Below are positions 26,419-36,004 of a stretch of 64,000 nt of DNA, piece after piece. The notes beneath the pieces were generated by a model. It was not told the origin of the DNA and did no database searches. It saw only the letters and a program-made list of their open reading frames with translations. The stretch's first letter is position 1. Each line of letters opens with the position of its first letter. Origin of the DNA: DLAJ01 sp964655525 (GTDB taxonomy: Bacteria > Bacillota > Clostridia > Lachnospirales > Lachnospiraceae). The stretch covers positions 1 through 64,000 of the forward strand of contig CAZZNE010000014.1 of the NCBI GenBank assembly GCA_964655525.1. Direction: 5' to 3'. A program made the translations under genes and the position numbers.

Positions 26419-27294
26419 ATGAAAGATTTTTCTCATTGGAAAGAGTATGAGGGAGCATCGGAAGGAAGCGGGCGCAGTGAAAAACAATGGTTAATAAATC
26501 CTGATACAGCGCAAACCGGTTTATTTAAATATAAAAAGGATATAGATACAACCGATCATGTGTCAGAATGTATCGCAAGCGATCTGGCAAAATTAATTGG
26601 AATTCCATGTGCACAATTTGAGATTGGAATGTTTCATGGGAGGGAAGGTTCCATCAGTTATAATATTGTGGAACATGATGGAATGGCGTTGATAGAGGGA
26701 ATCTATTGCATTAGTATATTGCACAAAGATTTTGATGTTGAGAAGCTGATAGATACCAAGAGCGGTGAAAGATATTCTCTGGAAATGATAAAAGAAGTAT
26801 TAAGTGGTTTCGGACTTTTTGAAGATTTTTTACCGGTTTTAGTTTTTGATTTTCTCATAGGGAATACAGACAGACATCAAAGCAACTGGGCTTTAATCAT
26901 GGAAGACAAAAAATTAAGGATAAGCCCGTTATATGATAATAGTTCATCTCTTTGTGCGTACGTGGCAGAATCAAAAATCGAACGTTATTTTGGAAATGAC
27001 CATTTGCTATGGAAATCACTGATTGATACTAAGTCCAGATCCTTAGTTAGAATCAAATCCAGTGACAGGAAATTGCCGACTCATGCAGAAGTATTGAAGT
27101 ACCTTCATAAATATTACTATAGTCATACTGTGAATACAGTAAATAGAATCAGGACATTTGTGACAAATGATAAGATTTGTGATATACTTGACAAATATGA
27201 TGAGGTACTATCTGAAAAAAGAAAACTTCTTATAAAGAAATATCTTTTGGCTAAAATAGATATTATGCGGGATATTTACTGGGGAAAGGAGTAA
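26419..27294 (+). CDS. compact HipA-like Ser/Thr kinase
   Basis: The 291-residue protein matches the catalytic core of HipA-family kinases: the catalytic loop GNTDRHQSNW with D151 and N156, followed by the metal-binding SPLYDNSSS with D173. It is far shorter than E. coli HipA (about 440 residues) and lacks the N-terminal subdomain 1, as does HipT of the three-gene HipBST systems or CtkA-type kinases. It is AT-rich compared with spmA. The next gene, 4 nt downstream, carries the missing N1-like region plus a HIRAN domain. No HipB-like DNA-binding antitoxin lies nearby. Role as a toxin or phage-response kinase is inference. Confidence 0.8.
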   Translation: MKDFSHWKEYEGASEGSGRSEKQWLINPDTAQTGLFKYKKDIDTTDHVSECIASDLAKLIGIPCAQFEIGMFHGREGSISYNIVEHDGMALIEGIYCISILHKDFDVEKLIDTKSGERYSLEMIKEVLSGFGLFEDFLPVLVFDFLIGNTDRHQSNWALIMEDKKLRISPLYDNSSSLCAYVAESKIERYFGNDHLLWKSLIDTKSRSLVRIKSSDRKLPTHAEVLKYLHKYYYSHTVNTVNRIRTFVTNDKICDILDKYDEVLSEKRKLLIKKYLLAKIDIMRDIYWGKE

Positions 27295-27298
27295 AGTG

Positions 27299-28003
27299 AT
27301 GTTACAAGAGGATGGAAGAGATTATTTGTATTTAATTTGGAAGTCTGAGCAGTCAAGAAAACAGTATATTGTGGGTCAGCTGGTAAAGAATGGACAATAT
27401 GAGTTTCGATATGCTGAGGAGCTTCTTGCTGCAATGGATGACGGCTTTACACCTTTACTTTGTTTTCCGGATGTCAAAAAAGTATATATGGATAAAAAAC
27501 TGTTTTCGGTTTTTGCAAGTCGTTTACCGGATAAGAGGAGAAAAGATATTCAGGATATTTTGAAAAAATATGATTTAGAGCAATATGATGAATATTTACT
27601 TTTAAAAAGAAGTGGGGCTAGACTCCCGATTGATAATTTCGAGTTTATCGATCCGATAACAAATTTAGATAAAAATATAGAAAGAATTTTCTTTATTGCA
27701 GGAGTCAGGCATTATCTTGGATGCAACGGCGAAAATTGTGGAAATTCGATTTCGGTGACAAGAGGAGATGAAATTGTATTAAGGAGAGAGTCAGATAATT
27801 GTTATGATAAAAATGCTGTGCAGCTGTTAGATGTATCAGGGCATTTACTTGGATACATTCCAAGGTATTATAGCGAGGGCGTATCGAAGATGATGGGGAG
27901 TAATAAGAAAATTTCGTGTCATGTTTATGATGTTGATAATAATAAAAATTGCAATGAATGTATTAGAGTAATCCTTAAATGTTTATTGCAGAGTCAGGAA
28001 TAG
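27299..28003 (+). CDS. HipA-N1-like/HIRAN domain protein
   Basis: Of 234 residues, the first 110 (YLYLIWKSEQSRKQYIVGQL, FTPLLCFPDVKKVY, LFSVFASRLPDKRR) resemble the N-terminal subdomain of HipA that in HipBST is the separate antitoxin HipS. The C-terminal half (about 130-215; IFFIAGVRHY, GDEIVLRRESDNCYDKNAVQL, LGYIPRYYS) is a HIRAN domain, a fold that recognises unusual DNA ends in HLTF and occurs near repair and defence genes in bacteria. ATG 27299 follows GGAAAGGAG. Cotranscribed with the HipA-like kinase; a terminator follows. The antitoxin or sensor role is inferred. Confidence 0.75.
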   Translation: MLQEDGRDYLYLIWKSEQSRKQYIVGQLVKNGQYEFRYAEELLAAMDDGFTPLLCFPDVKKVYMDKKLFSVFASRLPDKRRKDIQDILKKYDLEQYDEYLLLKRSGARLPIDNFEFIDPITNLDKNIERIFFIAGVRHYLGCNGENCGNSISVTRGDEIVLRRESDNCYDKNAVQLLDVSGHLLGYIPRYYSEGVSKMMGSNKKISCHVYDVDNNKNCNECIRVILKCLLQSQE

Positions 28004-28050
28004 GATTATTGAGTATTGGTATTTGAACGTGTTATTTTATAATCGTTGTT

Positions 28051-28093
28051 AAAAGCAGGAAGCATTCATAGAGGTGTTATCCTGCTTTTTTTA
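28051..28093 (+). terminator. terminator after the kinase-HIRAN module
   Basis: AAAAGCAGGA (28051-28060) pairs perfectly with TCCTGCTTTT (28080-28089) around a 19-base loop and is followed by more T. It separates this module from the cas operon, so the two are transcribed independently. Confidence 0.8.
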
Positions 28094-28245
28094 TCTGAAC
28101 TGAATCTAAAAGAAAAACAGGATAACTCTTTTTGAGGAAGGAATATGCTGATGAAAGACTTGCATTAGGGGAACTTCTTTAGTATATTAAAAACATAGTT
28201 ACGATTGAAAGCATTTACGAACGATAAAACACGGGAGAGGTTTAC

Positions 28246-30687
28246 TTGATCGCACATATTTCGGATGATGGACTTGACAGGGAAGAATCAGTAGCGGAGC
28301 ATACGGAGAAGACCGCTTTTTTATGTAATGGAAAGGCAATGCGCTGCGGGCTTTCACAAGTGATGTCACTTTGCGGAATCCTTCACGATATGGGTAAGAA
28401 CAAGCAAAAGTTTCATGATTATATTTGTGCAGATGAAAATACGAGACATAAATTAAGAGGAACAGTTGCCCATGCATCAACAGGGGCAAAATATATGTAT
28501 GACATGCTTTGTGACAGCACCGGTCATACAAAATTTATGGTTGAAATGATCTCCTATGCTGTGGCGGCACATCATGGTCTGTTTGACATTGTTAATAAAG
28601 AGAAAACTGATCTGTTTCTAAAGAAATTGGAAAGCATTGATGATTATGATGAAGCATCTGATAATGCGAAGCGGGAGTATTTGAACGAATATGATCTTGA
28701 TCAGATGATTATCAATGCATCCAATGAGTTTCGTATTGTGTGGGAGAAAATAAGTAAATTGTATCAAAATTTGAAATCCTTTTTCACACAGACGGGAAAC
28801 AATGCAAATCGAGAAGATACGAAAGAGAAGGCATTAGAATGTAAATTTTTTCTGCTTGCATGTCTGCAGCGTCTTATGCTGTCTATGCTGATTGATTCAG
28901 ATTGGGAAGCCACGTCAGATTTTATGGATAATATCAATACGTTGTCAAAGCACACTGGGTTTGATGCAAAAGAAATTTTTGCGGAAGCACAAGCAAATTT
29001 CAAAAGATATATGCAAAACAAGCAGCAGAGCGTCGGCAGTTCTCCATTAACAGAGAAAGAAAAGGTCATATTTGATGCACGAAATGCTCTGCAAAACGAA
29101 TGTATAAAGTTCGCGAAATATCCTGCGGGAATCTACTGTCTGCCAATTCCAACCGGAGGGGGAAAGACATTGAGCAGTCTCGCGTATGCGTTAGAATATT
29201 GCAGGTTGCATTCGGAAACGGAACGTGTTATATATATATCGCCCTATATCAGTATCACGGAGCAGAATGCGAAAGTGTTTCGCGATGCAATCGGAAATAG
29301 TGAATGGATTTTGGAGCATCATTCATCCGTTATCAGAAATACGGAAGCAGTGGATGAGGACTATCGGTCAAATCAATGTTCCAAGTTTGAGATGAACTGG
29401 GAAGAACCGTTTATCTGCACAACGTTTGTTCAATTTATGAATACACTATTTTCGGATAAGAGTGAGTCGATACGGAGGATGCACCGGTTAATCAATTCGG
29501 TTGTGATCATTGATGAGGTCCAGTCAATGCCGTTAAAATGCATTCATACGTTTAATTATATGATCAATTTTTTGACTGCCGTATGCAATACCAATATCAT
29601 TCTGTGTACTGCAACACAGCCGAAATTAGATGAGGCAGAGTGTCCGATCTGTTATAGTGAGCCAAAGTATATGGTAGAGAATGCGGTCGACTGGTTTCGG
29701 ACATTTGAGCGGGTAAAGATTGATGTCCCAAGGATGGATCAAAAGCATACTATTGAAAGCCTTGGAGATGAAATTGTGCAACAAATGGAAAAATATCGCT
29801 CAATCCTTGTGGTGTTGAATACGAAATCTGCAGTGAAGAGGCTCTATGACAGATTAAAAGAACAGAATGTGAATGTCGAATATCTTACCACAAATCTATG
29901 TGCCGAGCATAGAAACGATAAGATAGAAGGAATTAAGAAAACGCTTGGAAAAAAGCGGGAACCGATTGTTGTTGTCAGTACGAACCTGATTGAAGCAGGT
30001 GTGGATATTTCATTCGAATGTGTATACCGTTCCATGGCGGGATTGGACAGTCTGGCACAGAGTGCGGGGCGGTGCAACAGAAACGGTGAAATGGAGTGCG
30101 GGAGAATCTTTCTGATCACGCTGGAAGGGGAAAACACCGGAAGTATGGGGGAACTGCTGCAAAAGATAAGAGTAACAGATACTTTAATCCGTGAATATCA
30201 TAACAGCGGAACCGACGACAGTCTTTTGATGCCAAGGTGGATGGATGAGTATTATAAAAGGATTTACTTTTATGAATCGGATCAAATGAATTTTCCAATA
30301 AAAGAATTGGATAAGAGCATCATGGAATTATTATCGATAGGCTTAGGTTCCGGTGAAAAGAGAACTTCCATGCATCAGGCGTATAAAACGGCGGGACAGG
30401 CATATCGGGTCATAGATGATCATTCATTTGGTGTGATTGTGCCATACAAAAAAGGTCAGGAGATCATAGAGAACATTCAGAGAGCAACCGATATGGGAGA
30501 GATCAAAGCTTATATGCGGCAGGCACAGCGGTATACGGTGAATGTCAGGGAAAGCCGGTTAAAGGAGTTTGCCGGATTGATACAACCGGTCAGTACTCAG
30601 ATACGGGGATTGTATATGGTCGCGCTTCCCGGAGCTTATCATGAAGATTATGGGATTACACCAGAATGGGAGACGCTCATCTTTTAG
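28246..30687 (+). CDS. cas3: type I-C CRISPR helicase-nuclease Cas3
   Basis: The 813-residue protein fuses an N-terminal HD nuclease and a superfamily 2 helicase. HD residues appear in GILHDMGKNKQKF (H47, D48), VAHASTGAKY and AAHHGLFD; the helicase has Walker A PTGGGKT (about 302-309), DEVQ (from D423) as motif II, and SAGRCNRNGE as motif VI. It degrades the DNA displaced by Cascade. The start is TTG 28246 after GGGAGAGG, giving the usual MIAHI. It is first in the cas operon; a leader of about 150 nt separates it from the previous terminator. Confidence 0.96.
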   Translation: MIAHISDDGLDREESVAEHTEKTAFLCNGKAMRCGLSQVMSLCGILHDMGKNKQKFHDYICADENTRHKLRGTVAHASTGAKYMYDMLCDSTGHTKFMVEMISYAVAAHHGLFDIVNKEKTDLFLKKLESIDDYDEASDNAKREYLNEYDLDQMIINASNEFRIVWEKISKLYQNLKSFFTQTGNNANREDTKEKALECKFFLLACLQRLMLSMLIDSDWEATSDFMDNINTLSKHTGFDAKEIFAEAQANFKRYMQNKQQSVGSSPLTEKEKVIFDARNALQNECIKFAKYPAGIYCLPIPTGGGKTLSSLAYALEYCRLHSETERVIYISPYISITEQNAKVFRDAIGNSEWILEHHSSVIRNTEAVDEDYRSNQCSKFEMNWEEPFICTTFVQFMNTLFSDKSESIRRMHRLINSVVIIDEVQSMPLKCIHTFNYMINFLTAVCNTNIILCTATQPKLDEAECPICYSEPKYMVENAVDWFRTFERVKIDVPRMDQKHTIESLGDEIVQQMEKYRSILVVLNTKSAVKRLYDRLKEQNVNVEYLTTNLCAEHRNDKIEGIKKTLGKKREPIVVVSTNLIEAGVDISFECVYRSMAGLDSLAQSAGRCNRNGEMECGRIFLITLEGENTGSMGELLQKIRVTDTLIREYHNSGTDDSLLMPRWMDEYYKRIYFYESDQMNFPIKELDKSIMELLSIGLGSGEKRTSMHQAYKTAGQAYRVIDDHSFGVIVPYKKGQEIIENIQRATDMGEIKAYMRQAQRYTVNVRESRLKEFAGLIQPVSTQIRGLYMVALPGAYHEDYGITPEWETLIF

Positions 30688-30742
30688 TAGAGGATGAACA
30701 AACGTACTATAATTAAAAACAATCAGAAAGGATGGGCAGAAC

Positions 30743-31489
30743 ATGGACAAGCCGAATATCATTGAATACAGCGTATTTGGGAGATATGCATTATTTACGG
30801 ATCCACTGTCAAAAACGGGTGGGGAAAAATGCAGTTATCAGATACCGACTTACCAGGCACTGAAGGGAATAACGGAATCTATTTATTGGAAGCCCACGAT
30901 CACGTGGGTGATCGACGAGTGCCGGATCATGAATTTGATACAGACGGAGTCAAAAGGCATACGACCGATCAAATACAATGGAGGAAATGATTTATCGTAT
31001 TATACCTATTTGCGGAATGTGGAGTATCGTGTCAAAGCGCATTTTGAGTGGAATGAAAATAGAGATGATTTAGCGCATGACCGAAATGAGAATAAGCATT
31101 ACGACATTGCAAAAAGAATGATCGAGAGAGGAGGAAGAAGGGATATTTTTCTAGGAGCAAGAGAATGTCAGGGGTATGTAGAACCGTGTTCTTTTCATGA
31201 GGGCGGGGGCGCATATGATCATATGAATTTATCCTTTGGCATTATGGTACACGGGATTACCTATCCAGATGAAGTGGTCAGAGAAGAAGAAAAAGGGAAA
31301 ATGACGGTGCGGCTTTGGAATGCGCAGATGACAGAAGGTGTAATCCGCTTTCCGCGTCCGGAAGAGTGCGAAATCAGAAGAGTTCTGCGGGATGCGGATC
31401 AGAAATCGTTTCTATCAGGGAAAAACTTCAAGGGTCTTGAAGAATTTGAGGGAGGTGATGTATTTGGCATGGCTAAAGACTTTGGCTGA
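30743..31489 (+). CDS. cas5c: Cas5c, pre-crRNA processing endonuclease of type I-C
   Basis: The 248-residue RAMP protein matches Cas5d/Cas5c: an N-terminal IIEYSVFGRYALFTDP, QIPTYQALKGITESIYWKP, and the glycine/aromatic-rich GARECQGYVEPCSF segment. In type I-C, which has no Cas6, this protein cuts the pre-crRNA repeat hairpin. The start follows AGAAAGGAT. Its last 26 bp overlap the cas8c frame, whose SD (GGAGGTG) lies inside it. Confidence 0.95.
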   Translation: MDKPNIIEYSVFGRYALFTDPLSKTGGEKCSYQIPTYQALKGITESIYWKPTITWVIDECRIMNLIQTESKGIRPIKYNGGNDLSYYTYLRNVEYRVKAHFEWNENRDDLAHDRNENKHYDIAKRMIERGGRRDIFLGARECQGYVEPCSFHEGGGAYDHMNLSFGIMVHGITYPDEVVREEEKGKMTVRLWNAQMTEGVIRFPRPEECEIRRVLRDADQKSFLSGKNFKGLEEFEGGDVFGMAKDFG

Positions 31490-33398
31490 GACCTATGATG
31501 TCTACGCTGATCTGGCGGGGAGGGACAAAAACGGTCAAGCCGTATTGCTGCCAATTTCTCACTCGACGTTTAATGCACAGATTGAAGTGACGATTGACGT
31601 AGATGGTAATTTTCAAGGCGCCAGAAAGCTTGAAAAAGGCAGCGATATTGTCACGATCATTCCGGTTACAGAAGATTCGGCAGCAAGGGGTAGCGGCAAT
31701 GCGCCGCATCCATTAAGCGATAAGCTTTGCTATACAGCGGGCGATTATACTGCATATACGGGCGATGATGATAAAGAAGCCTATTTTGATGCCTACATAG
31801 AGCAATTGCAAGACTGGGCGGAGTCGGGCGATACACATCCCATGGTGAGGGCGGTGCACCAATATCTGAAAAAGAAAACCCTGATACGGGATTTGGTGGC
31901 AAGCAGAACGCTGGAATTAGATGAAGACGGCAGGCTCACGGATCATACGAAGCTGCAGGGGCAGGGTCAGACCGGAGCAAATGTAAGATTTATTATTTTT
32001 GGGAGTGAGCTACCGCAGGAAGTGTGGAAGAATCAGGAGCTGTATCAAAAATATATCAGGTATTATCAACAAAGATCCAAGGCAGATGAACTGTGTTATG
32101 CTTCCGGGCAGATAGAAGCCTGTTCCGATAAGCATCCTTCTAAAATACGTAATAGTGCCGATAAATCAAAATTAATTTCAGGGAATGATAAATCGGGCTT
32201 TACTTACCGGGGGCGATTCCTTTCAAAAGAACAAGCGGTTTCCGTCGGATACGAAACGTCACAAAAAGCACATAATGCGTTAAGATGGCTGATTCAGAAG
32301 CAGGGCTACACGCGTGACGAGTCGGCAATCGTTTCGTGGATTGTCAACAGGGATATGCCACTTCCCGATATTATGAAGGATTCGGTAAATGCGTACAGTA
32401 ATATAGATGATTTCGATTTTGACTTTGACACGATCGATACGGATGAAATGAACGGCATGGATAAACATGACACCGGAAAATATTTTGCCGAACAGTTTAA
32501 TCGAGCGGTAAGCGGATATGCCGGAAAGATTCAAGCGGAGGACAGGGCGGCAATCATTTCACTGGAAGCGGCGACAACCGGCAGGCTTTCGGTCGTATAT
32601 TATGATGAGTTAGGCGGGAAGCAATATGTGGATGCCATCCTGCATTGGCAACAGCATTGTAAATGGCAGAGAACGATCAAGGTGGGAAAATCGGAAGAAA
32701 GTAAAAGGCGGATTACCTGTGGGAGCACGCCGTCACCTAGAGATATGGCGCTTGCTGCATTTGGCGTACAGCTATCGGAGTGGCTGGAGGCGGAGAGTAA
32801 ACTCATTCGCGCTACGGTGAAGCGCATCCTGCCATGCATTACCCAAAAAGGAGTACGGATTCCGGCTGATATCGTCAGAGCGGCGGCAAGGCGTGCATCC
32901 ATGCCGCAGACGATGAGTGATTTTGTGTGGTACAATGATGTACTTTGTGTAGTTTGCGCAATGATACGATATAATTATCACGAGGAGGAGGGAAAGTCGA
33001 TGGACGATTTTCTAAATGACAATTTAGATGACCGCAATGTGTTATACGGAAGACTGTTGGCAGTATGCGATTATATGGAACAGCGCGCGATGTTTGAGTA
33101 TGATGAAAGCGGAAAGGTAAAAGATCGGCGTATTACGAATGCAAAACGATATTGGAACGCATATAGCAGCAGACCGGCAAAAACATTTCAGACGATTCGG
33201 CAGAACTTAAACGCATATGAAAGAAAGCTAAAGGATTATGAACATATGAAGTTCGAGGAGTGGATCGGGGAGATCATGACGCAGCTCGGGAAATTAGAAA
33301 ACGGGTTTGAAAACACCGCGTTATCGGAGCGGTATTTGCCGGGGTATTATTTGCAAATGGAATATATGAAAAAAGCGTTTCAGAAAAAAGAACAATAA
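31464..33398 (+). CDS. cas8c: Cas8c (Csd1), large Cascade subunit of type I-C
   Basis: At 644 residues it is of typical Csd1 length. The best start is TTG 31464, six bases after GGAGGTG, giving MAWLKTLAETYDVY, the usual beginning of the family; ATG 31458 is too near the SD. Recognisable Csd1 segments include LPISHSTFNAQIEVTIDVDGNF, a Gly-rich FIIFGSELPQEVW region and the C-terminal RITNAKRYWNAYSSRPAKTFQTI, YLPGYYLQMEYM. Cas8c recognises the PAM, and in type I-C an internal start can also make Cas11c. Confidence 0.95.
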   Translation: MAWLKTLAETYDVYADLAGRDKNGQAVLLPISHSTFNAQIEVTIDVDGNFQGARKLEKGSDIVTIIPVTEDSAARGSGNAPHPLSDKLCYTAGDYTAYTGDDDKEAYFDAYIEQLQDWAESGDTHPMVRAVHQYLKKKTLIRDLVASRTLELDEDGRLTDHTKLQGQGQTGANVRFIIFGSELPQEVWKNQELYQKYIRYYQQRSKADELCYASGQIEACSDKHPSKIRNSADKSKLISGNDKSGFTYRGRFLSKEQAVSVGYETSQKAHNALRWLIQKQGYTRDESAIVSWIVNRDMPLPDIMKDSVNAYSNIDDFDFDFDTIDTDEMNGMDKHDTGKYFAEQFNRAVSGYAGKIQAEDRAAIISLEAATTGRLSVVYYDELGGKQYVDAILHWQQHCKWQRTIKVGKSEESKRRITCGSTPSPRDMALAAFGVQLSEWLEAESKLIRATVKRILPCITQKGVRIPADIVRAAARRASMPQTMSDFVWYNDVLCVVCAMIRYNYHEEEGKSMDDFLNDNLDDRNVLYGRLLAVCDYMEQRAMFEYDESGKVKDRRITNAKRYWNAYSSRPAKTFQTIRQNLNAYERKLKDYEHMKFEEWIGEIMTQLGKLENGFENTALSERYLPGYYLQMEYMKKAFQKKEQ

Positions 33399-33412
33399 AG
33401 GAGAGATGAAGA

Positions 33413-34264
33413 ATGGGTGAATTTACAAACAAGGTTGATTTTGAGGTTCTGGTAATGGTAAAAAATGCAAATCCAAACGGGGATCCATTAAACGGAAACA
33501 GACCGCGCGAGACGTATGACGGATTTGGCGAAATATCGGATGTATGCATTAAGCGGAAGATCAGAAACAGGCTGCAGGATATGGGGGAGAATATTTTTGT
33601 GCAGAGTGAAGAGCGTTCTGACGACGGATGCAAGAGTCTCGCGGACAGAGCAAAAAGTAATGCGGCGATGCAGAAGGCATTGAAGGAGAAAAATCGGGAA
33701 GCGTATGCAGAAGAGGCGTGCAGAACATGGATTGATGTCCGCAGTTTTGGCCAGGTATTTGCATTTAAAGATGACAGTGTATCCGTGGGTGTCAGAGGAC
33801 CGGTTTCCATTCATTCGGCGTTCAGCGTATTGCCGGTATCGGTTGACAGTATGCAGATAACGAAGAGCGTTAATAGCGAGACATCCAAAGAAGGAAAGAA
33901 ATCCTCCGATACAATGGGAATGAAGCATAAAATCTATTCGGCATTGTATGTCATAAAAGGCAGCATCAACCATCAGCTTGCCGAAAAAACGGGATTTAGT
34001 GATGAAGATGCCGAGAAGATCAAGGAGGCTTTACGCACGCTGTTTGTCAATGACAGTTCCTCTGCAAGACCGGACGGGAGCATGGAGGTATGCAAGGTAT
34101 ATTGGTGGAGACATAACTGCTCCATGGGACAGTATTCGTCCGCCAAGGTACATAAGCTGATAAAGATTACAGCGAAAACAGATGATCCGAAGGAATTTGA
34201 GGATTATACAATTCAGATTGATTCGCTGCCGGAGCTGGAACTTGAAGAAATAGAGGGTATTTAG
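33413..34264 (+). CDS. cas7c: Cas7c (Csd2), backbone subunit of type I-C Cascade
   Basis: The 283-residue RAMP protein starts KVDFEVLVMVKNANPNGDPLNGNRPRETYDGFGEISDV, a clear Csd2 signature, and continues with IDVRSFGQVFAFK, GPVSIHSAFS and the usual DTMGMKHKIYSALYV. Several copies coat the crRNA spacer. It starts 14 nt after cas8c with AAAGGAGAG as SD, and cas4 starts 2 nt after its stop. Confidence 0.96.
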   Translation: MGEFTNKVDFEVLVMVKNANPNGDPLNGNRPRETYDGFGEISDVCIKRKIRNRLQDMGENIFVQSEERSDDGCKSLADRAKSNAAMQKALKEKNREAYAEEACRTWIDVRSFGQVFAFKDDSVSVGVRGPVSIHSAFSVLPVSVDSMQITKSVNSETSKEGKKSSDTMGMKHKIYSALYVIKGSINHQLAEKTGFSDEDAEKIKEALRTLFVNDSSSARPDGSMEVCKVYWWRHNCSMGQYSSAKVHKLIKITAKTDDPKEFEDYTIQIDSLPELELEEIEGI

Positions 34265-34266
34265 CC

Positions 34267-34926
34267 ATGTATTCCGAGGAAGATTATCTTATGCTTTCCG
34301 GTATACAGCATTTTGCATTTTGTAGAAGGCAGTGGGCGATGATTCACATTGAACAGCAGTGGGAAGAGAACGCTCGTACAACGGCTGGTGAGTTGATGCA
34401 TAAGAAAGCGCATGACGAAAGTGCCATTGAAAAAAGGGGAAATCTATTGATTGTCAGAGGGTTGCGTATTTCTTCGCGGGAGCTTGGATTAAGCGGACAG
34501 TGTGATGTTGTCGAATTTCGCCAGGACGCAGATGGTATCGAATTATTTGGATACAGTGGGAAATGGAATCCCGTGCCGGTTGAATATAAGCATGGCGCAC
34601 CGAAAGAACATCAGGCAGATGAACTGCAGCTTTGCACGCAGGCAATCTGCCTGGAAGAGATGTATCAGACGAAAATTGCGCTGGGGTATTTGTTTTATGG
34701 CGAAAACAGGCGACGCAGCCAAGTGGAGTTTACAAGCGATCTGAGAGAAGAGGTTAAGAAGCTGACGAAGGAAATGCATGAGCTCTTTCAAAAAGGATAT
34801 ACACCAAATGTAAAACCGACAAAACAATGTAAGGCATGCTCATTGGAGAATTTATGCGTCCCGAAACTGCAAAAGGTGATGGGGGTCCGGGATTATATGA
34901 AACAAGGCATGGCGAGCGATGATTAA
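34267..34926 (+). CDS. cas4: Cas4 exonuclease
   Basis: RecB-like nuclease of 219 residues that helps choose and trim prespacers next to a PAM. It has C19 near the N-terminus and C188, C191, C197 near the end, the four Fe-S cluster ligands. Nuclease motifs appear as GELMHKKAHD, GQCDVVEF and PVEYKHGAPK (with the DEK core), then QLCTQAICLEE. It lies between cas7c and cas1, the standard type I-C order. Confidence 0.95.
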   Translation: MYSEEDYLMLSGIQHFAFCRRQWAMIHIEQQWEENARTTAGELMHKKAHDESAIEKRGNLLIVRGLRISSRELGLSGQCDVVEFRQDADGIELFGYSGKWNPVPVEYKHGAPKEHQADELQLCTQAICLEEMYQTKIALGYLFYGENRRRSQVEFTSDLREEVKKLTKEMHELFQKGYTPNVKPTKQCKACSLENLCVPKLQKVMGVRDYMKQGMASDD

Positions 34927-34964
34927 CGGTAAGTGTATTTAGCGGTTATGTCAGGAGGGTCGGG

Positions 34965-35996
34965 GTGCGTAAATTATTAAATACATTATATATCATGACG
35001 GAGACCTGCTATGTAACGTTGGACGGGGAAAATATTGTGATACAGGACGGGGAGAAGACGTTGGGCAGATTTCCGCTTCATACGTTGGAGAACATCATTT
35101 GTTTTACGTACAAAGGGGCGAGTCCGGCGCTGATGGGTGCCTGTGCTGAGCGGAAGATCGGAATGAGCTTTTTTTCTCCAAGAGGTGCTTTTTTAGCAAG
35201 AGTAGTCGGAAAAGAGTACGGGAATGTGCTGCTCAGAAAGGAACAGTATCGCATATCGGATGATGGGGACAGAGGTATCCTATATGTGAGAAATATGATC
35301 TTCGGGAAAGTTTTCAATTGTCGGTGGAGCATAGAGCGCACCCTGCGTGATCATGCATATCGCGTGGATGCGGAAAAATTGAAGCAGGTGTCGGGTGCTT
35401 TATATGATACATTGCCCAAAATAGATAATGCGCTTAAAGCAGGTGAGCTTCGGGGAATGGAGGGGAAGGCGGCCGAGCAATATTTTTCTATATTTAACGA
35501 ATTGATATTAAACCAAAAAGAAGACTTTGAATTTACCACAAGAAGCCGCAGACCGCCGCGTGATAGGATCAATGCGCTATTATCATTTGCTTATACGGTT
35601 CTTGCGGGAGATTGCGCAAATGCATTGTCGAGCGTTGGATTGGATCCCTATGTGGGGTTTATGCATGGTGACAGACCGGGGAGAAAATCCCTTGCGCTTG
35701 ATATGATGGAAGAATTAAGACCAGTTTTAGCGGATCGGTTGATTTTGACGCTGATCAATACGAAGGTGCTTCAGGCAGTTCATTTTGAGGCACAAAAGGA
35801 TGGTGCGGTTCTTCTGAATGAGGACGGCAGAAAAGTGTTTTTGAGCGCATGGCAGAATCATAAGAAGGAAATGATAACGCATCCTTACCTAAAGGAGAAG
35901 ATGGAGTGGGGGTTGGTTCCTTATGTGCAGGCACTTTTGCTCGCGCGAACAATCCGGGGTGATGTGGAGGAATACCCACCCTTTTTGTGGAAGTAG
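34965..35996 (+). CDS. cas1: Cas1 integrase
   Basis: The 343-residue integrase of the adaptation complex starts at GTG 34965 after AGGAGGGTCGGG. The catalytic region shows NAL-type helices with RRPPRDRINALLSFAYTVLAGDC (metal-binding Glu upstream in MEGKAAEQYFSIF), then GLDPYVGFMHGDRPGRKSLALDMMEELRP, containing the conserved His and Asp/Glu ligands. Typical of type I-C Cas1. cas2 starts 8 nt after its stop. Confidence 0.96.
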   Translation: MRKLLNTLYIMTETCYVTLDGENIVIQDGEKTLGRFPLHTLENIICFTYKGASPALMGACAERKIGMSFFSPRGAFLARVVGKEYGNVLLRKEQYRISDDGDRGILYVRNMIFGKVFNCRWSIERTLRDHAYRVDAEKLKQVSGALYDTLPKIDNALKAGELRGMEGKAAEQYFSIFNELILNQKEDFEFTTRSRRPPRDRINALLSFAYTVLAGDCANALSSVGLDPYVGFMHGDRPGRKSLALDMMEELRPVLADRLILTLINTKVLQAVHFEAQKDGAVLLNEDGRKVFLSAWQNHKKEMITHPYLKEKMEWGLVPYVQALLLARTIRGDVEEYPPFLWK

Positions 35997-36004
35997 GTGT
36001 TGAG

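Noticed and set aside
26128..28250. HipB-type antitoxin gene accompanying the HipA-like kinase
   Set aside because: No helix-turn-helix frame is found on either side; the only partner is the N1-like/HIRAN protein. The XRE gene at 15.5 kb is far away and belongs to another operon.
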